Positions 11,680 through 23,211 of a stretch of DNA of 64,000 nucleotides are shown here, piece after piece. Position 1 is the first letter of the stretch. The number at the start of each line of letters is the position of its first letter. The DNA is taken from assembly GCA_949128115.1 (NCBI GenBank), contig OX421966.1, positions 34,427,042-34,491,041 on the forward strand, written 5' to 3'. The position numbers and the translations under genes are program-made. Source of the stretch: Anaspis maculata. Taxonomy: Eukaryota; Arthropoda; Insecta; Coleoptera; Scraptiidae. The notes under the pieces were generated by a model. The model saw only the letters and a program-made list of their open reading frames with translations. It ran no database searches and was not told the origin of the DNA.

Positions 11680-11830
11680 ATTCGAAGGCGAAAGTCCCGG
11701 GTTCAAATTCGCACTGGGCCAGATGGACTTTTTTACGCGTCCCTTAGTACTGGGGCATCTACTATCGTGCGGTGATGCCCCGGGAAGAGGGATGAAACGA
11801 GAAGGCCATCGAAACAAAACCCCACTGATA
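11680..11830 (+). repeat. Possible SINE fragment
   Basis: A B-box-like GGTTCAAATTCG at about 11700 is followed by a non-AT-rich body (actgggccagatgga, ggggcatctactatcgtgcg, gatgccccgggaagaggg) that contains a small inverted pair, ggggcatc/gatgcccc. No A box was found. The call rests on composition and box B alone. Confidence 0.35.
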
Positions 11831-11892
11831 AATCCGACACGGATCCAAATATGTAACCTTACAGTACTTCTTCGTTGTTATCGTCATCATTC

Positions 11893-12040
11893 AGTGCTAT
11901 TCTGTATGGTATTGACTTGAGTCAACATTGATATTGTGACACTAAATTGACATTTTACATTGTGTTTAATAATTAGAATGAAAATTTTATGTCAAAATAT
12001 CAATGTTGACTGAGGTCAATGTCCATACAGAATAGCCCTG
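11893..12040. mobile_element. 148-bp miniature inverted-repeat element
   Basis: CAGTGCTATTCTGTATGG at the left and CCATACAGAATAGCCCTG at the right are near-perfect inverted termini. Pairing continues ~40 bp inward (ttgacttgagtcaacattga / tcaatgttgactgaggtcaa). A possible 3-bp ATT duplication flanks it. Confidence 0.75.
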
Positions 12041-13080
12041 ATTGTTATCGTTATAGAAAAACTCCCATGGAAATAACCTGCTAATAACCTAGTAGTTGAT
12101 GCAGGACAAAAAAAAAACAACAATGGAAACAGAAAGGGCTTTTCCCAATGTATCGATTGAAAAAGGTGAAAACAGCTAAAACAAATTCGAAAAATAGCAC
12201 GCGTGACTTAAAATTTGCCTAGAAAGGCCCCGCAATAAGGACAAAAATTATTACTCGTTCTTTCTTGGTTTTCTTTGAATTTAGTTTGAATTCGACACTA
12301 GATGCCATCTTCCACCATTGTGCGGAACTACGTTGCATGAGGTTTTACTGGTTGCCTACCATCCGTGATGCGTATCCTTTCAAACCTAAAATATTACCAC
12401 TTTAAAGACAACAATAATTTTTTTCGAGTGAATTTAGTGCAAATAATATAATTCAAAACAGACTTTTCACAGAGTGAATTCTAAACTTTGATTTGATTTA
12501 ATGACTGAGAATTGAGGGCGTCGGCGTCGTCTGGGAAATATAATTTCAATAATTTTTCTAGATTTGATTAATTTCAGTTAGCTGAAAAATATAAGAGCAA
12601 TAGAGTGGGAATAGGTAACTAAGCTATAGCAAGCACATCACTCAACTAAACATAAAATTTACTGTGCCAACAAACTCGTTAACATCTTATTTGAAAATCT
12701 CCCGCTGCTCATTACTCTGACGAAGCACGATGGCTTTAATGAATTGTATAAAATACCCAGCCAGAGAAGAGAAAAACAAAATTACTGAAATAAGAAAGTG
12801 TGAGTGTGCATGTAAATATATACTATGCGAAGTTTGCTGCGTTTAGCAGGAATCGATCTAATTATTATTATTATATAAGCAAATTATGTCCAATAATAAT
12901 AATTATGACAACCGGGTAGGTGTCTATACTTATCTATGGAATGAATTCTCCCATATATTTCGAATACAGATGGGATTGGAACTGTTTGCTGTTGAGTCTA
13001 CTGAAATTGAGCAAAAATCTGAATTTTTTTCATCCCATGTCATTTGCTTGATTATTCTTCAAGTATAACGGGTGTTTTAA
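12041..13080. other. Unassigned AT-rich stretch
   Basis: No gene, RNA or repeat partner recognised. There is a small (ATT/AAT) cluster at 12859-12905. Confidence 0.4.
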
Positions 13081-14840
13081 GCGCATTTTCCATCTTGATG
13101 AAAATCGCTATTGCAACCGCTTTGTCCGTCCGTCCGTTCCTCGAACTCCTCCCAAACTAGACGACCTAGCTTTCTAATTTTTTCGCTGTTACATAGCTGC
13201 TGCCACTCCCAAAGGAGGGCTAGGCTATATTGGATGTCTATATTGCGCCGCCAACATAGAGAAAACCGCCCCCGATAAACTTGAAATAACATAATATTGC
13301 ACTTTCTACCAGACCTGATGCTCTGGTGTTCTCATTTTTTGAACAATACATAGTTGCCACTTATAAACGTAAGCCAAGGAACATTCCATCTTCAATATGC
13401 GCCGCCGACATGAAAAAACTGCTAAAAACCGCCCCCAATCACTTTAAAATGAAAAACATAAACCCGAAGACATAGCGATCTGATTCTTTCGGTATATAAA
13501 TAGCTGACTAAAAATGGGAAAGGATAGGCTACATTTGATATGGCGCCGCCTCCAGCTTCCGCCCCCAAAAGAAAAAAAGTGCAACTTTCAACAATTTTCA
13601 TTGATTCAGCTGATAATGTTACCTCGAACATTTAGAAACTCTTGACTCAACTTGTGCAAGAATTTCTTTGCCAAACTCCGCCGCTCCCACACGCCGCCTC
13701 CAAAGTGAGAAATAAATGTAAAACATGAACCTGAAGACATAGCGATCTAATTCTTTCACTATATTGATAGCTGACTGAAATTGGAAAAAGATAGGCCACT
13801 TTTAATTAGCCGCCGCCTCCAGCTGCCGCCCCCAAACGAAAAAAATGCAACTTTTACAATTTTCACTGATTGTCATATTTCCCTTACATTTAGAAATTAA
13901 AAAACTCCCAACTCAAACTGTGCAACAGTTACTTTGCCGAATGCTGCCGCCCCCACACGCTGCCCTCAAAGTGAGAGATGAATGAAAAACATAAACCGGA
14001 AAACATAACGATCTAATTCTTTCGCTATAGGGATAGCTAACTGAAAATAGAAAAGAATAGGCTACTTTTGATATGGCGCCGCCTCCAACTTCCACCCCCA
14101 AAAGAAAAAGTGCAACTTCCAATAATTTCCACTGATTTACATTTTAATGTTACCTTAAACATTCAGAAACTCCCAACTCAAACTGTGGGAGAATTTCTAT
14201 GCCAAACTCTGCCGCTTCCACACGCCGCCCTCAAAGTAAGAGATAACTGTAAAACATAACCCTGAAGAAATAGCGATCTAATTGTTCCGGTATATATAGA
14301 TGGCTGACTAAAATGGAAAGAGATAGGCCACTTTTGATTAGTCGCCGCCTCCAGCTCCCGCCCCCAAACAAAAAAATGCAACTTTCACAATTTTCACTGA
14401 TTGTCATATTTCCTTAAACATTTAGAAACTCCTAACTCAAACTGTGCAACAGTTACTTTGCCGATTGCTGCCACCCCCCCCCCCCCACGCTGTCCTCAAA
14501 GTAAGAGATAAATGGAAAACATGAACCCGAAGACATAGCGATCTAATTCTTTCGCTATATGGATAGCCGACTAAAAATGGGAAAGAATAGACTACTGTTC
14601 ATTAGTCGCCGCTCCCAGCTCCCGCCCTCAAACAAAAAAATATTGATGAGTGAAAGAATTTTCATTCAAATCTAATTCATTGGCAATTCTGATAACAAAA
14701 TATCACAGTGAGTTTCGAATGAAGAAAGTGGGCAAGGAATGGTGTTTTTCCTTTTACCAAATTTCTTCACGTTCACAATATGCCTCTTTGAGAAAATGCG
14801 CTACTGAGACTCACGCACGTGAAGGCATACTCACTTGTTT
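13081..14840 (+). repeat. Long dispersed repeat, copy 1, carrying a ~265-bp tandem array
   Basis: Begins gcgcattttccatcttgatg, then gtccgtccgtccgttcc, then five tandem units marked by gacatagcgatct-like runs at about 13471, 13738, 14006, 14270 and 14535 (spacing 264-268). Each unit has two GC-rich boxes (gccgcctccagctcccgcc; cacacgccgcc) in AT-rich sequence. Ends near cacttgttt at 14840. The second copy, same orientation, is 24851-26876 with one extra unit. The short G/A-rich frames across it are by-products of the repeat, not genes. Confidence 0.85.
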
Positions 14841-14930
14841 GAAATCTGGCGTTCAAGCATGCTGTGCTCCGGCCGAAAGCAGAGGAATGATGGTGGCCTT
14901 ATGGTGGCCTTACATTGAGCATCAAATGCT
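14795..14930 (+). repeat. Fragment homologous to 15880-16000, inverted
   Basis: gaaaatgcgct...gagactcac, ctggcgttcaagcatgctgt and cattgagcatcaa recur as the reverse complement at 15880-16000. Both read as related peptides (ENAL(L/M)RLT...NLA(F/S)K(H/Y)AVL), the plus-strand one broken by a stop. They probably belong to the same mobile element coding region. Its first part overlaps the end of the 13.1-kb block. Confidence 0.5.
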
Positions 14931-15034
14931 GCAGCTTTTTTTGCTCCCGAGCTCTCATTAGTGAAATGTTGGTCACTGACAGCATTAACAGGCGTCAGTT
15001 CCAATCAGAACTCTGCTGCAAAGAAAGCTGCAGC

Positions 15035-16078
15035 ATTTGATAGATAGATAAGATAGATAGATAGATAGATAGAAAATTTATTCGCTGCAATAACAATTAC
15101 AGGAAAAGTCGAACATGACGAAGATAATAATAAAACATCAACAATGTAAATAACAATACCACATAATGACAAATATTTAGACGAACAATGTACAAATTAA
15201 AAGCATTCGAGATTCAGGTTTCAGGCTGGCTAGAAACTCGTCAACACTGTAGAAAGTATTCTCCAAAAGATAGTCTTCGATTTTTTTTCATATGCTCTAT
15301 CTGGAAGCTGTTGCCAATCTCTGGGTAGATGGTTGAATAATTTCGGCCCCCAGTACCGAATTCCCTTTGTGCAGTTGATTCGGTGATAAGGCGTCGCAAA
15401 ATTTTCTCTTCTTCTGGTGTCATAGTGGTGGTAGTCTCCATTCCTTGGAAAAGAGTCAGTATTCCGGTGCATGTACTTCAGAATGCTGAATATAAAGAGA
15501 CTGCTCAGAGTAAGTATTTTATGCTCTTTAAACAGGCCTCTGCAGGACACTCTGCCACCAGCGCCAACCAACGCCCTGATCGCTCGCTTTTGCAGGACGA
15601 AGACACGATCAACATCCACAGATGTGGCCCAAAACATCACTCCATATTGTAGGATGGACTGCACCTTAGCGAAGTAGAGTGTGCGCGCAGCCTGGTAAGT
15701 ACTAATCTGACGAATTCTTCTTAGGCAATAAATCTCAGATGGTAATTTTGCGCAAAGTTCATTGATGTGCGCTTTCCACTTTAGTCCCTCGTCAATGTGA
15801 ATTCCGAGAAATCGAATGTTGGTGTTTTCCTGTTCTTTTCTTGAATTGATGTACATTTTTTGTGTTTTCTGCTCAATGTGTTGATGCTCAATGTAAGGCC
15901 AGCATGAGGCTGTTTTCGGCTGGAGCACAGCATACTTGGACGCCAGATTAAAAACAAGTAGCAAAGTCCTCACGGGGGTGAGTCTCATGAGCGCATTTTC
16001 GGAGTGCAGATGAGTACACTGTTCACTGTTACCTGTAAACAGGTTGTCCCAAATCAATCTGGTGTCAGAAATCATCAA
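15035..16078 (-). mobile_element. 3' fragment of a non-LTR retrotransposon with (TCTA)n tail
   Basis: The 282-codon minus-strand frame (15230-16078) carries the end of a LINE ORF2: NIRFLGIHIDEGLKWKAHI, then QSILQYGVMFWA, VLQKRAIRAL and YHHYDTRRRENFATP, as in jockey/CR1-type C-termini. No catalytic reverse transcriptase motif is present, so it is heavily 5'-truncated. The 3' end on the minus strand is a (TCTA)n microsatellite (GATA on plus, 15040-15072). It is a different family from the LINE at 35.4 kb. The N-terminal ~60 residues may belong to a separate repeat (see 14795-14930). Confidence 0.75.
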
Positions 16079-16239
16079 TCTTTATGAAAATACGAGTAGT
16101 AAATGAAAACAACAGAATGACATCAACCAAAACTCGAAAATATCCTGGATGAGTGAGAATTATACCTATATCGATCACAAGCACGGAGCCAGGAGCTTGA
16201 TGAACCGCAGCACCGCGACTTGAAAATCGCATCCGCATA

Positions 16240-17783
16240 TACAGGGTGGTCCATCCTAGCGTAATTATCCCATAGCGGTCTTACCCTTCAAGATAGAGAA
16301 AAAAAATTAAGGAAGAAGTTATATGGTTTAATGAGACCTATAACCTAAAATTATTTTCAGCTATACAGGGTGTCCTATTTTGACGGGATCAACAAAACGT
16401 CAATTTTTTCAAATTGAACACCCTATATTTTTTGCATTTTCGGATTCAGCTTTTTTAACTGTCTTACGCCTGTATTTTTGTTTTTGAATTGTGTGGCAGT
16501 GCTACCAACTAAAAATTGAAAACTGAAAAAAATCGCATTTCCACAGTTATCTTGAAAAAATCGTAGCGGCCTTGCTTTTCAAAACTTAGAGATGAAACTT
16601 GACATGATGATAGTCAAGTCACAGACCAATATACCAATGTCAAAAATTTGCGATTTCTTGATACAGGGCGTTCACAAAACAAAAATCAAACTTTATAATT
16701 TTCAAAGTCTCATAACTCATTTTTTTCAAATGACATGCCCCTAATATTATAACGTTATCTGATAGCTTTTTTTATCCTCTTTCATTTTTACTAAGGGTAC
16801 CCTACCCTTAAACTTCATTTTTTTCGAGATAATCGGAAATTTTTACAAAATTTGTGATTTTTTTATTTTTTTTCACAAATTGAGTTGGCCGTGATGAATG
16901 ACAGACAAGCCAACTAGTACGCAACGCTCAATTAGTCAGTCTGAATATTGTCGAACAAAAGAAAATGGCTTCAACGCAGAAAAAAACAAATTGGGATCCT
17001 GGATATCTGAATCATTACCAGAATATCAAATCAATAATTTTCTCTCGCGTAAAGTCATTTTTCTTTGTTAGACAATATTCAGACTGACTAACTGAGAGTT
17101 GCGTACTATTTGGCTTGTCTGTCATTCATCACGGCCAACTCAATTTGTGAAAAAAAATAAAAAAATCACAAATTTTGTGAAAATTTCCGATTATCTCGAA
17201 AAAAATGAAGTTTAAGGGTAGGGTATCCCTAGTAAAAATGAAAGAGGATAAAAAAAGCTATCAGATAACGTTATAAAATTAGGGGCATGCTATTTGAGAA
17301 AAATGAGTTATGAGACTTTGAAAATTATAAAGTTTGATTTTTTTTTGTGAACGCCCTGTATCAAGAAATCGCAATTTCTTGACATAGAGATATTGGTCTT
17401 TGACTTGACTATCACCATGTCAAGTTTCATCTCTTAGTTTTGAAAAGCAAGGCCGCTACGATTTTTTCAAGATAACTGTGGAAATGCGATTTTTTTCAGT
17501 TTTTAATTTTTAGTTGGTAGCACTGCCACACAATTGGAAAACAAAAGTACAGGCAGAAGACAGGTCAAAAAGCTGAATCCGAAAATGCAAAAAAATATAG
17601 GGTGTCCCATTTAAAAAAATTGACGTTTTGTTAATCCCGTCAAAATGGGACACCCTGTATAGCTGAAAATAATTTTAGGTTATAGGTCTCATCAAACCAT
17701 ATAACTTCTTTCTTACATCTTTTTCTCTATCTTGAACGGTAAGACCGCTATGGGATAATTACGCTAGAATGGACCACCCTGTA
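16240..17783. mobile_element. Fold-back element with ~700-bp arms and three concentric TACAGGG levels
   Basis: Left TACAGGGTGGTCCAT pairs with right ATGGACCACCCTGTA. The arms run about 16240-16960 and 17070-17783 around a ~100-bp unpaired centre. Inner levels: TACAGGGTG 16364 with CACCCTGTA 17651, and TACAGGGCG 16662 with CGCCCTGTA 17352. It is TA-flanked, suggesting a TA target as in Tc1/mariner-type elements (inference). No transposase. Confidence 0.85.
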
Positions 17784-18042
17784 TGTATAAGTGCATGAAG
17801 TATAAACTCCGCATAAAAATAGAAATATCTTTCTTGAGAATGAATCAATCAGGTTAATTTTTCCACTGGAAATTTCTTCATTTCTTTCTGCATCTTTCGT
17901 TCGCTTGATGTATGCACGTATCTAGAACGGTTCGCAAGATTCTTCGATGTAGAAGTTCACACTGTAGCGTTAAATACCGAAAAATGAAAAATCGCGAGGC
18001 GAAGCCGTTTCTTAAAAAAATTGTACCTTCTATTGCAATAAA

Positions 18043-19048
18043 GATATACTTATTTCGAAGAAAAACAATCCCCGTAAGTGGAGCAAGCAAAGACGTAACT
18101 CGCAATATCAATATTCACAATTTAGTACGGACGTTAGAGGAACCAACCTTGCATTTCATTCCGATGCAAAACGCTTTTGCACGTGAGTAGTAGGTACCTA
18201 CAGGTAATTTTTAAGAAGTGGTGCCCCGATGGGGCCCACGACTGGCGTGCTTCGTAGGAGGTCGAAAGTCCAAGAAAGGGCCATTTTTGAAATCGTTGCT
18301 TTTTTATACTTTTTTCGCTGGACTTATATGTTTTTGAGGTCGAGAACGCAATAGGTTTCCAGAATGTGTCATGCACCAGTGGCGTATTAGACGGCTGCAA
18401 AGGGGCCAAGGTGCGATTTTTCACAAAGTCATGGTAAACCGTGACTAACACTTTTTTTTGACATGTTAGGTATCATTTCTGACCAAATCGCACACCCTGA
18501 TTCAAAAATAAGTATGAAATTTTGATGGAGACGTGTTTAGCCGGTTTTATCAGAAAAAATTATGATTTTTTCACCCTCACAATTGATGTTTTGTAATTCT
18601 AGTTCTATCATTGTCCAATGCATTTATAACTATAATTTTGAGTTGGACAGTTGCTTTGGGCTATTTCACACATATAATTTTGCAGAAACTTTTTTCCATC
18701 TTCACAAAGTCACGGAGTGATTTTATTTCTTGAGATGTTGCACGTCAAAGCTTGATGTGACGAAACGTGCAATTTCAGAGAAAAAACTGGGCTATGGTCA
18801 GAATATAGCTTTGAGTTCGTAGTTTATTCATTTAAAGGCATGGATATAGTTTTCTTTATCAAACAAAATAGAAAAAGCTGGAATCGGAGCCGTATTCTGG
18901 TCATGACATCATTTTTCTTCAGACATCGGAATGAAATGCAGGGTTGGTTTTCCTAACGTCCGTACTAAAATGTGAATATTGATATTGCGAGTTACGTCTT
19001 TCTTTGCTCCACTTACGGGGATTGTTTTTTTTTTTCGAAAAAAGTATA
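18043..19048. repeat. Inverted repeat, ~125-bp arms
   Basis: 18043-18168 (caatccccgtaagtggagca ... catttcattccgatg) pairs with 18925-19048 (catcggaatgaaatg ... ctccacttacggggattg). The 755-bp interior includes cagtggcgtattagacgg at about 18380, a possible hAT end without a partner. No gene. Confidence 0.7.
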
Positions 19049-20094
19049 GCTGTGGTCCTTATTAATGAAATGAACGATTAGACCCATGACAGTGAAATGT
19101 GTTATTGATTTGAACCATAACAGTTAAATGATAGCGAGAAAAACATAAAATCTTCTTGGAATATGGTTACTGTGAACGCACCATACTCTGAAACCGACTA
19201 TAGAAAAAGCCAATAGGGGGATTTTTTGGGACTTTGGATATGATATAGAGGATGAAATTCTGCGTCGATATCAATCATAAAATTTCATGAAATGATTTTT
19301 CTGACCCTAGAAACTATCTTTGCCGCGCTATCTTGCATGAGATCATTATGAAGGTAATAAACTGCTCAACAACTGGAATGACGGTATCGAAAATTTGGCC
19401 CTTTTTCAAAATGACGTAACTTTGGATTGACACAACCGATTTTGAATTTGTTTTCACAGTTTCTTAGATCCATTTTTCAGCAATCCATTTCATTGACAAG
19501 ATGTCGTTTTCAATTGCAATAACTTTTTTTACAGGGTGGAATGTAGAACATTGCAAAATTGTGCTGAGTTCCACCGATCCCCGTTTCTGTGAAAAAAAAA
19601 TTTCAAATTCTAATGAAATACTCATGAAGCCTGGTGTCTAATCTCAAAACGGTTTTTGAATTTTCCGGATCAGATGTTCAACAATGACGATATGATTTTT
19701 TTACTTTCCCGATCCACCAAAATCTGTTCACGGGATAAAAAGTTAGAAAATTTGTAGTTTTTCCAGAGAGGAAAACTCAAAAACTGTGGGTCCGATTTCG
19801 AAAATTTTCCCTCTAAAAATTAATTCAATCTTTTCTGAAACTTTTATTCCAAGCATGTCTCCACCTAAAATGGATATTTCGTGGGGCTCATCCATATACC
19901 GGCTCATCGCATGTCGAAGTTTGCACTGCAGTTTACTCAAATTCACGGAATGTGCAAATTCCATTTTGAAAAAACTACCGTCGAGAAACCTAAACCGTGT
20001 CGATTTTGAAGATGGATCTACACGTTGGAAACGGTCTTAATCGTCATAGGGGACCTCAAAACGGATATATTGAAATCAAAATCCTAATCTCGTC

Positions 20095-20973
20095 CAGTGG
20101 CGCCGAACTCCTAAAAAGTTACTATGGCGAAAAATATTTTAGACCCCCCCCCCCTATTGCTACGCTACGGTCGGGCCTGGGGGCCTAAGAGCCCCTCGTG
20201 CAGTTGGCGCCGCAGACAAAGTTTTTTAAAATAATAATAATAATAATATTAACAATAATAAGCAAAAAAGGGGAAGCCGCTGACCAAATTATCCATAGAT
20301 TTCATTATCTTTTACACAAAAAATCGGAAGTTTTTTGTGAGATCGTAAGATCGTGAGGTTTTCCTAGTCCATTTAGTTGGCTGTTCAAATACCGTATGAT
20401 CAAAACCTTTTTGCCTCTAGTCTAGAGTGCTATGAAATTATTATTTTATATGTATATCAAAGGTTGGCCGTAATCGAGGCCATAATGACTGAAGAAACTG
20501 TTGAATGCCAGTGTCGGTCTCTGATAAATGTTAAAAACTGAATAAGAAGTTTTTCATTATCAAAAGTTATTTTCGAAATGGCACAAAATTGGGAAACGGA
20601 GAGTCGTCATATTCCTTACCGACAAGCATTGGAGATTGCCAAACAACATGCAGATGTCATTTTGAGGTAAATTGCAGGATATACTACTACCAACAATTGA
20701 AAAAGGCAAAAAAATAAGTCATAGCACTCTTGAAGTGAAATCATCGCTCATTCACGATATTTACCTAGGTAAATATCGTGAATAACTGTCATTTAGATTG
20801 AAAGTGCCTAATAATCCTAATATCCAATGATTTGCTGGGTGAATCTCTCTTCCTCTTCTTTTCCTCCCTTCTTCTCCTTTCTTCTTCTTTTTCCTTTTTT
20901 TTCCCTCCAGACCCCCCCCCCTCATTTTGAGGTATGGCGAGCGCCACAAAATAAGGTCTATTCGGCGCCACTG
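20095..20973. mobile_element. 879-bp hAT-type non-autonomous element, perfect 8-bp TSD
   Basis: Ends CAGTGGCGCCGAA and TTCGGCGCCACTG, a 13-bp perfect terminal inverted repeat. Flanked by ATCTCGTC at 20087-20094 and 20974-20981. The interior has a C-tract, (AAT)n at 20228-20265, a 34-bp palindrome at 20750-20783 and a pyrimidine-rich tract at about 20846-20920. The reverse frame across that tract (K/E/R-rich) is low complexity, not a gene. Confidence 0.9.
20750..20783. repeat. Perfect 34-bp palindrome
   Basis: Each half is attcacgatatttacct, meeting at CCTAGG with no spacer. It lies inside the hAT-type element. Confidence 0.9.
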
Positions 20974-21117
20974 ATCTCGTCAATGAGATGGATTGCCGAA
21001 AGATAAATCTGAAAAACTGTGAAAACAAATCCAAAATCAGTTGTGTCAATCCAAAGTTACGTCATTTTGAAAAAGGGCAACATTTTCGATACCGTCATTC
21101 CAGTTGTTGAGCAGTTT

Positions 21118-23040
21118 GGTTGAAGTGCCATCAACTCATCCTCACATTTATCAATTATCCTCACCTGTGTTTTCTCTCAATATTTTTTCTCTATTTTGTG
21201 AAAATTTCTTCTTGTCTAATTAAAAAGTTTTTCGTTTGTGTTTTGTATGATGTCACCTCATCATCAGTATGCATAATACACAGTTATTCCTTCTTGCTAG
21301 TATCTTTTTTTTCATGAAAATTAATGTTTTCAATTTTCTCGCTATTTTGCGCTTTTGAGGACTTTTGATAACTGTTTGGCATTGATGGCAGTGATGGCAC
21401 TCATTTTACTTTCGCATGAGATAATATGGTAGAATGATCATTCCAGTGCCATTAACTCATGTTCACATTTGTCAATTTTCGTCACCCAAATTAACGCGAA
21501 AAAAATGAGTTTTTACAAAATCTTACTGTCTTCCGCATAGACTTGCAACTTGTCATTTTTTTCTTATATACATCAGATGAGTAGTAATGTTGGAGGGTAT
21601 GTACAATTGTTCAAAAAATTCCTTCATGGAAAACAAGAAATTTGAAAAACTAAAAAATTGAAATTTATATATTCTTTGATCAGCGATCTTGATGTTTTAA
21701 TGTGTTTTAGAGTCCACTATTAATGTGTACTATACTGTACGCTTTTTTTTCAAATTTTTCTTATCTCTAATTTTATTTTTGAGAATTTTTTTTTCGAATT
21801 TTTGCACACTCCCAGGAGGGGGTCCCCCTGGTGGAGCTATCGAGCTAATATTTGGTATTATGCATTCTAGTACCAAGGAGGACGTGTGATGTGAATTTCA
21901 GTTGAATTTGAGCGGGGGCACTTCGTGGCCCCTTATCCTGCTATGGCCATTTCGTCAATTTCCGAATTTATTCCAGATTGAAACTTATTTTGACTGTACT
22001 ACAAAATTGTTAACGTTTTTCAATGTTTTCGGATTTACTTCTGCAACAGACATACATTCTACTTTTCATGCGAGTCCCCGGTTCCTGCGGAACTCCACCA
22101 GGTAAGCTCCGCAATGTAACAGGGAAAGGCGTTTTGGCAGAGAGGTCGGGCCCTGCTCGCGTCCTTTTCGGGTGAATTCACATTAGGGATGAATAGCTGC
22201 ACCGAATTAACGAACCTGACGATGAACCTGATAAGTAAAAATTATAATAAACAACAAGTAATTATTTTTATTCACTCATGCATATCATGCAGATCCCAAA
22301 AATATGATTTTGTTTCAATCTGGACAACAGTGATTTGCAAATTGCAGCACAGCATCTTGTACTTCTTGCAATACGTCATGCACACATCCATTGTGGCGAA
22401 TTCGGACGGAAACAGTGAATTATCCAATTGTATCAAACGGTTTCGTAATTCTAATTAGGTTTCTAAATTACCGTCGTGCATTCAGACTATATTATCAAAT
22501 AAATTGTGTAAAAGTCGCCATGCGCTTTTTAAAATAAACACTAAATTTAACGTTGGTGAAACCGTTCTTTTCCAGAAAATTTGAAAAAGTTATGCAAGGT
22601 CTGATGTTTTGGACGAGAAATTAGAACTTTATTAATGGCTTGTTTCACGTGTTTGAGTGAGTATAGTAGGTATGCAATTAGGTATAGAGGTTTAGTTGGT
22701 GAAGGTGTTATTATACTTATTTCCAAAGTTCATTAAAAAAAATGTGAACGATTTCCAGAATTATTCTGCCCGTCTACTAGTGGCGATGCCGTCGCCTCGG
22801 TGACCTGACAAAAGTTTGACCTCGTTCCCCTACTTTGACCTAATAACATGCGGCAGGTACGCCACTGGCTCCTGAATATATCTTTAAAACCAGAAAGTAT
22901 CAAATCTCTTCGTGAATTATCAACCACGTGCGATAAAAAACACATTTCAACAAATAAAAAATTTCTTCTGCACCACCGGCAATCGCACTTCATAAGTCTT
23001 TCCGTTTACCACACCAGGGTTTCGCGCAGGCCCTATTTGA
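21118..23040. other. Unassigned region upstream of Ly6 gene 2
   Basis: No convincing gene. Short frames such as the one at 21120 are AT-rich and hydrophobic by composition. Near 22775-22870 the runs tagtggcgatgcc and ggtacgccactgg could be worn hAT ends, without a matching duplication. Confidence 0.4.
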
Positions 23041-23147
23041 AGTTGCACTCAGTGTTCACATCGAGCTCACACACAGCACATTCCGTGATCTTCCCAACTT
23101 ATTTATTGTTTAAATTTAATCGATAAGTCCGTACCCTTTTCTTCGCA

Positions 23148-23211
23148 ATGGGCCACTTACAGTGCACAATTGGACTTTCTCTAGTTGTTGTTTTAATGTG
23201 TTTAAAATCTA
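23148..23211 (+). CDS. Ly6 gene 2, signal-peptide exon
   Basis: ATG at 23148. 21 codons plus one base precede donor GTGAGTATG at 23212. Hydrophobic core LSLVVVLMCL. The same 1+2 codon split as in gene 1. Confidence 0.88.

Larger units (their letters stand above)
19372..21117. mobile_element. Fold-back element split by a hAT element
   Basis: Left arm 19372-19525 (ctgctcaacaactggaatga...) pairs with the right arm ending at 21117 (tcattccagttgttgagcag). The right arm is interrupted by the hAT-type element 20095-20973. If that is removed, attgaaa...atctcgtcaatgagatgg pairs with the left arm. The interior also holds the longer relative (19725-20030) of the 277-360 repeat. Confidence 0.8.

Noticed and set aside
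13422..14381. Short Gly-rich minus-strand frames (LLGAEAGGGAISNVAY type) as a gene family
   Set aside because: They recur once per ~265-bp tandem unit and differ by frameshifts; a by-product of the array.
20761..21049. K/E/R-rich reverse frames as a nuclear protein
   Set aside because: A low-complexity pyrimidine tract inside a hAT-type element.
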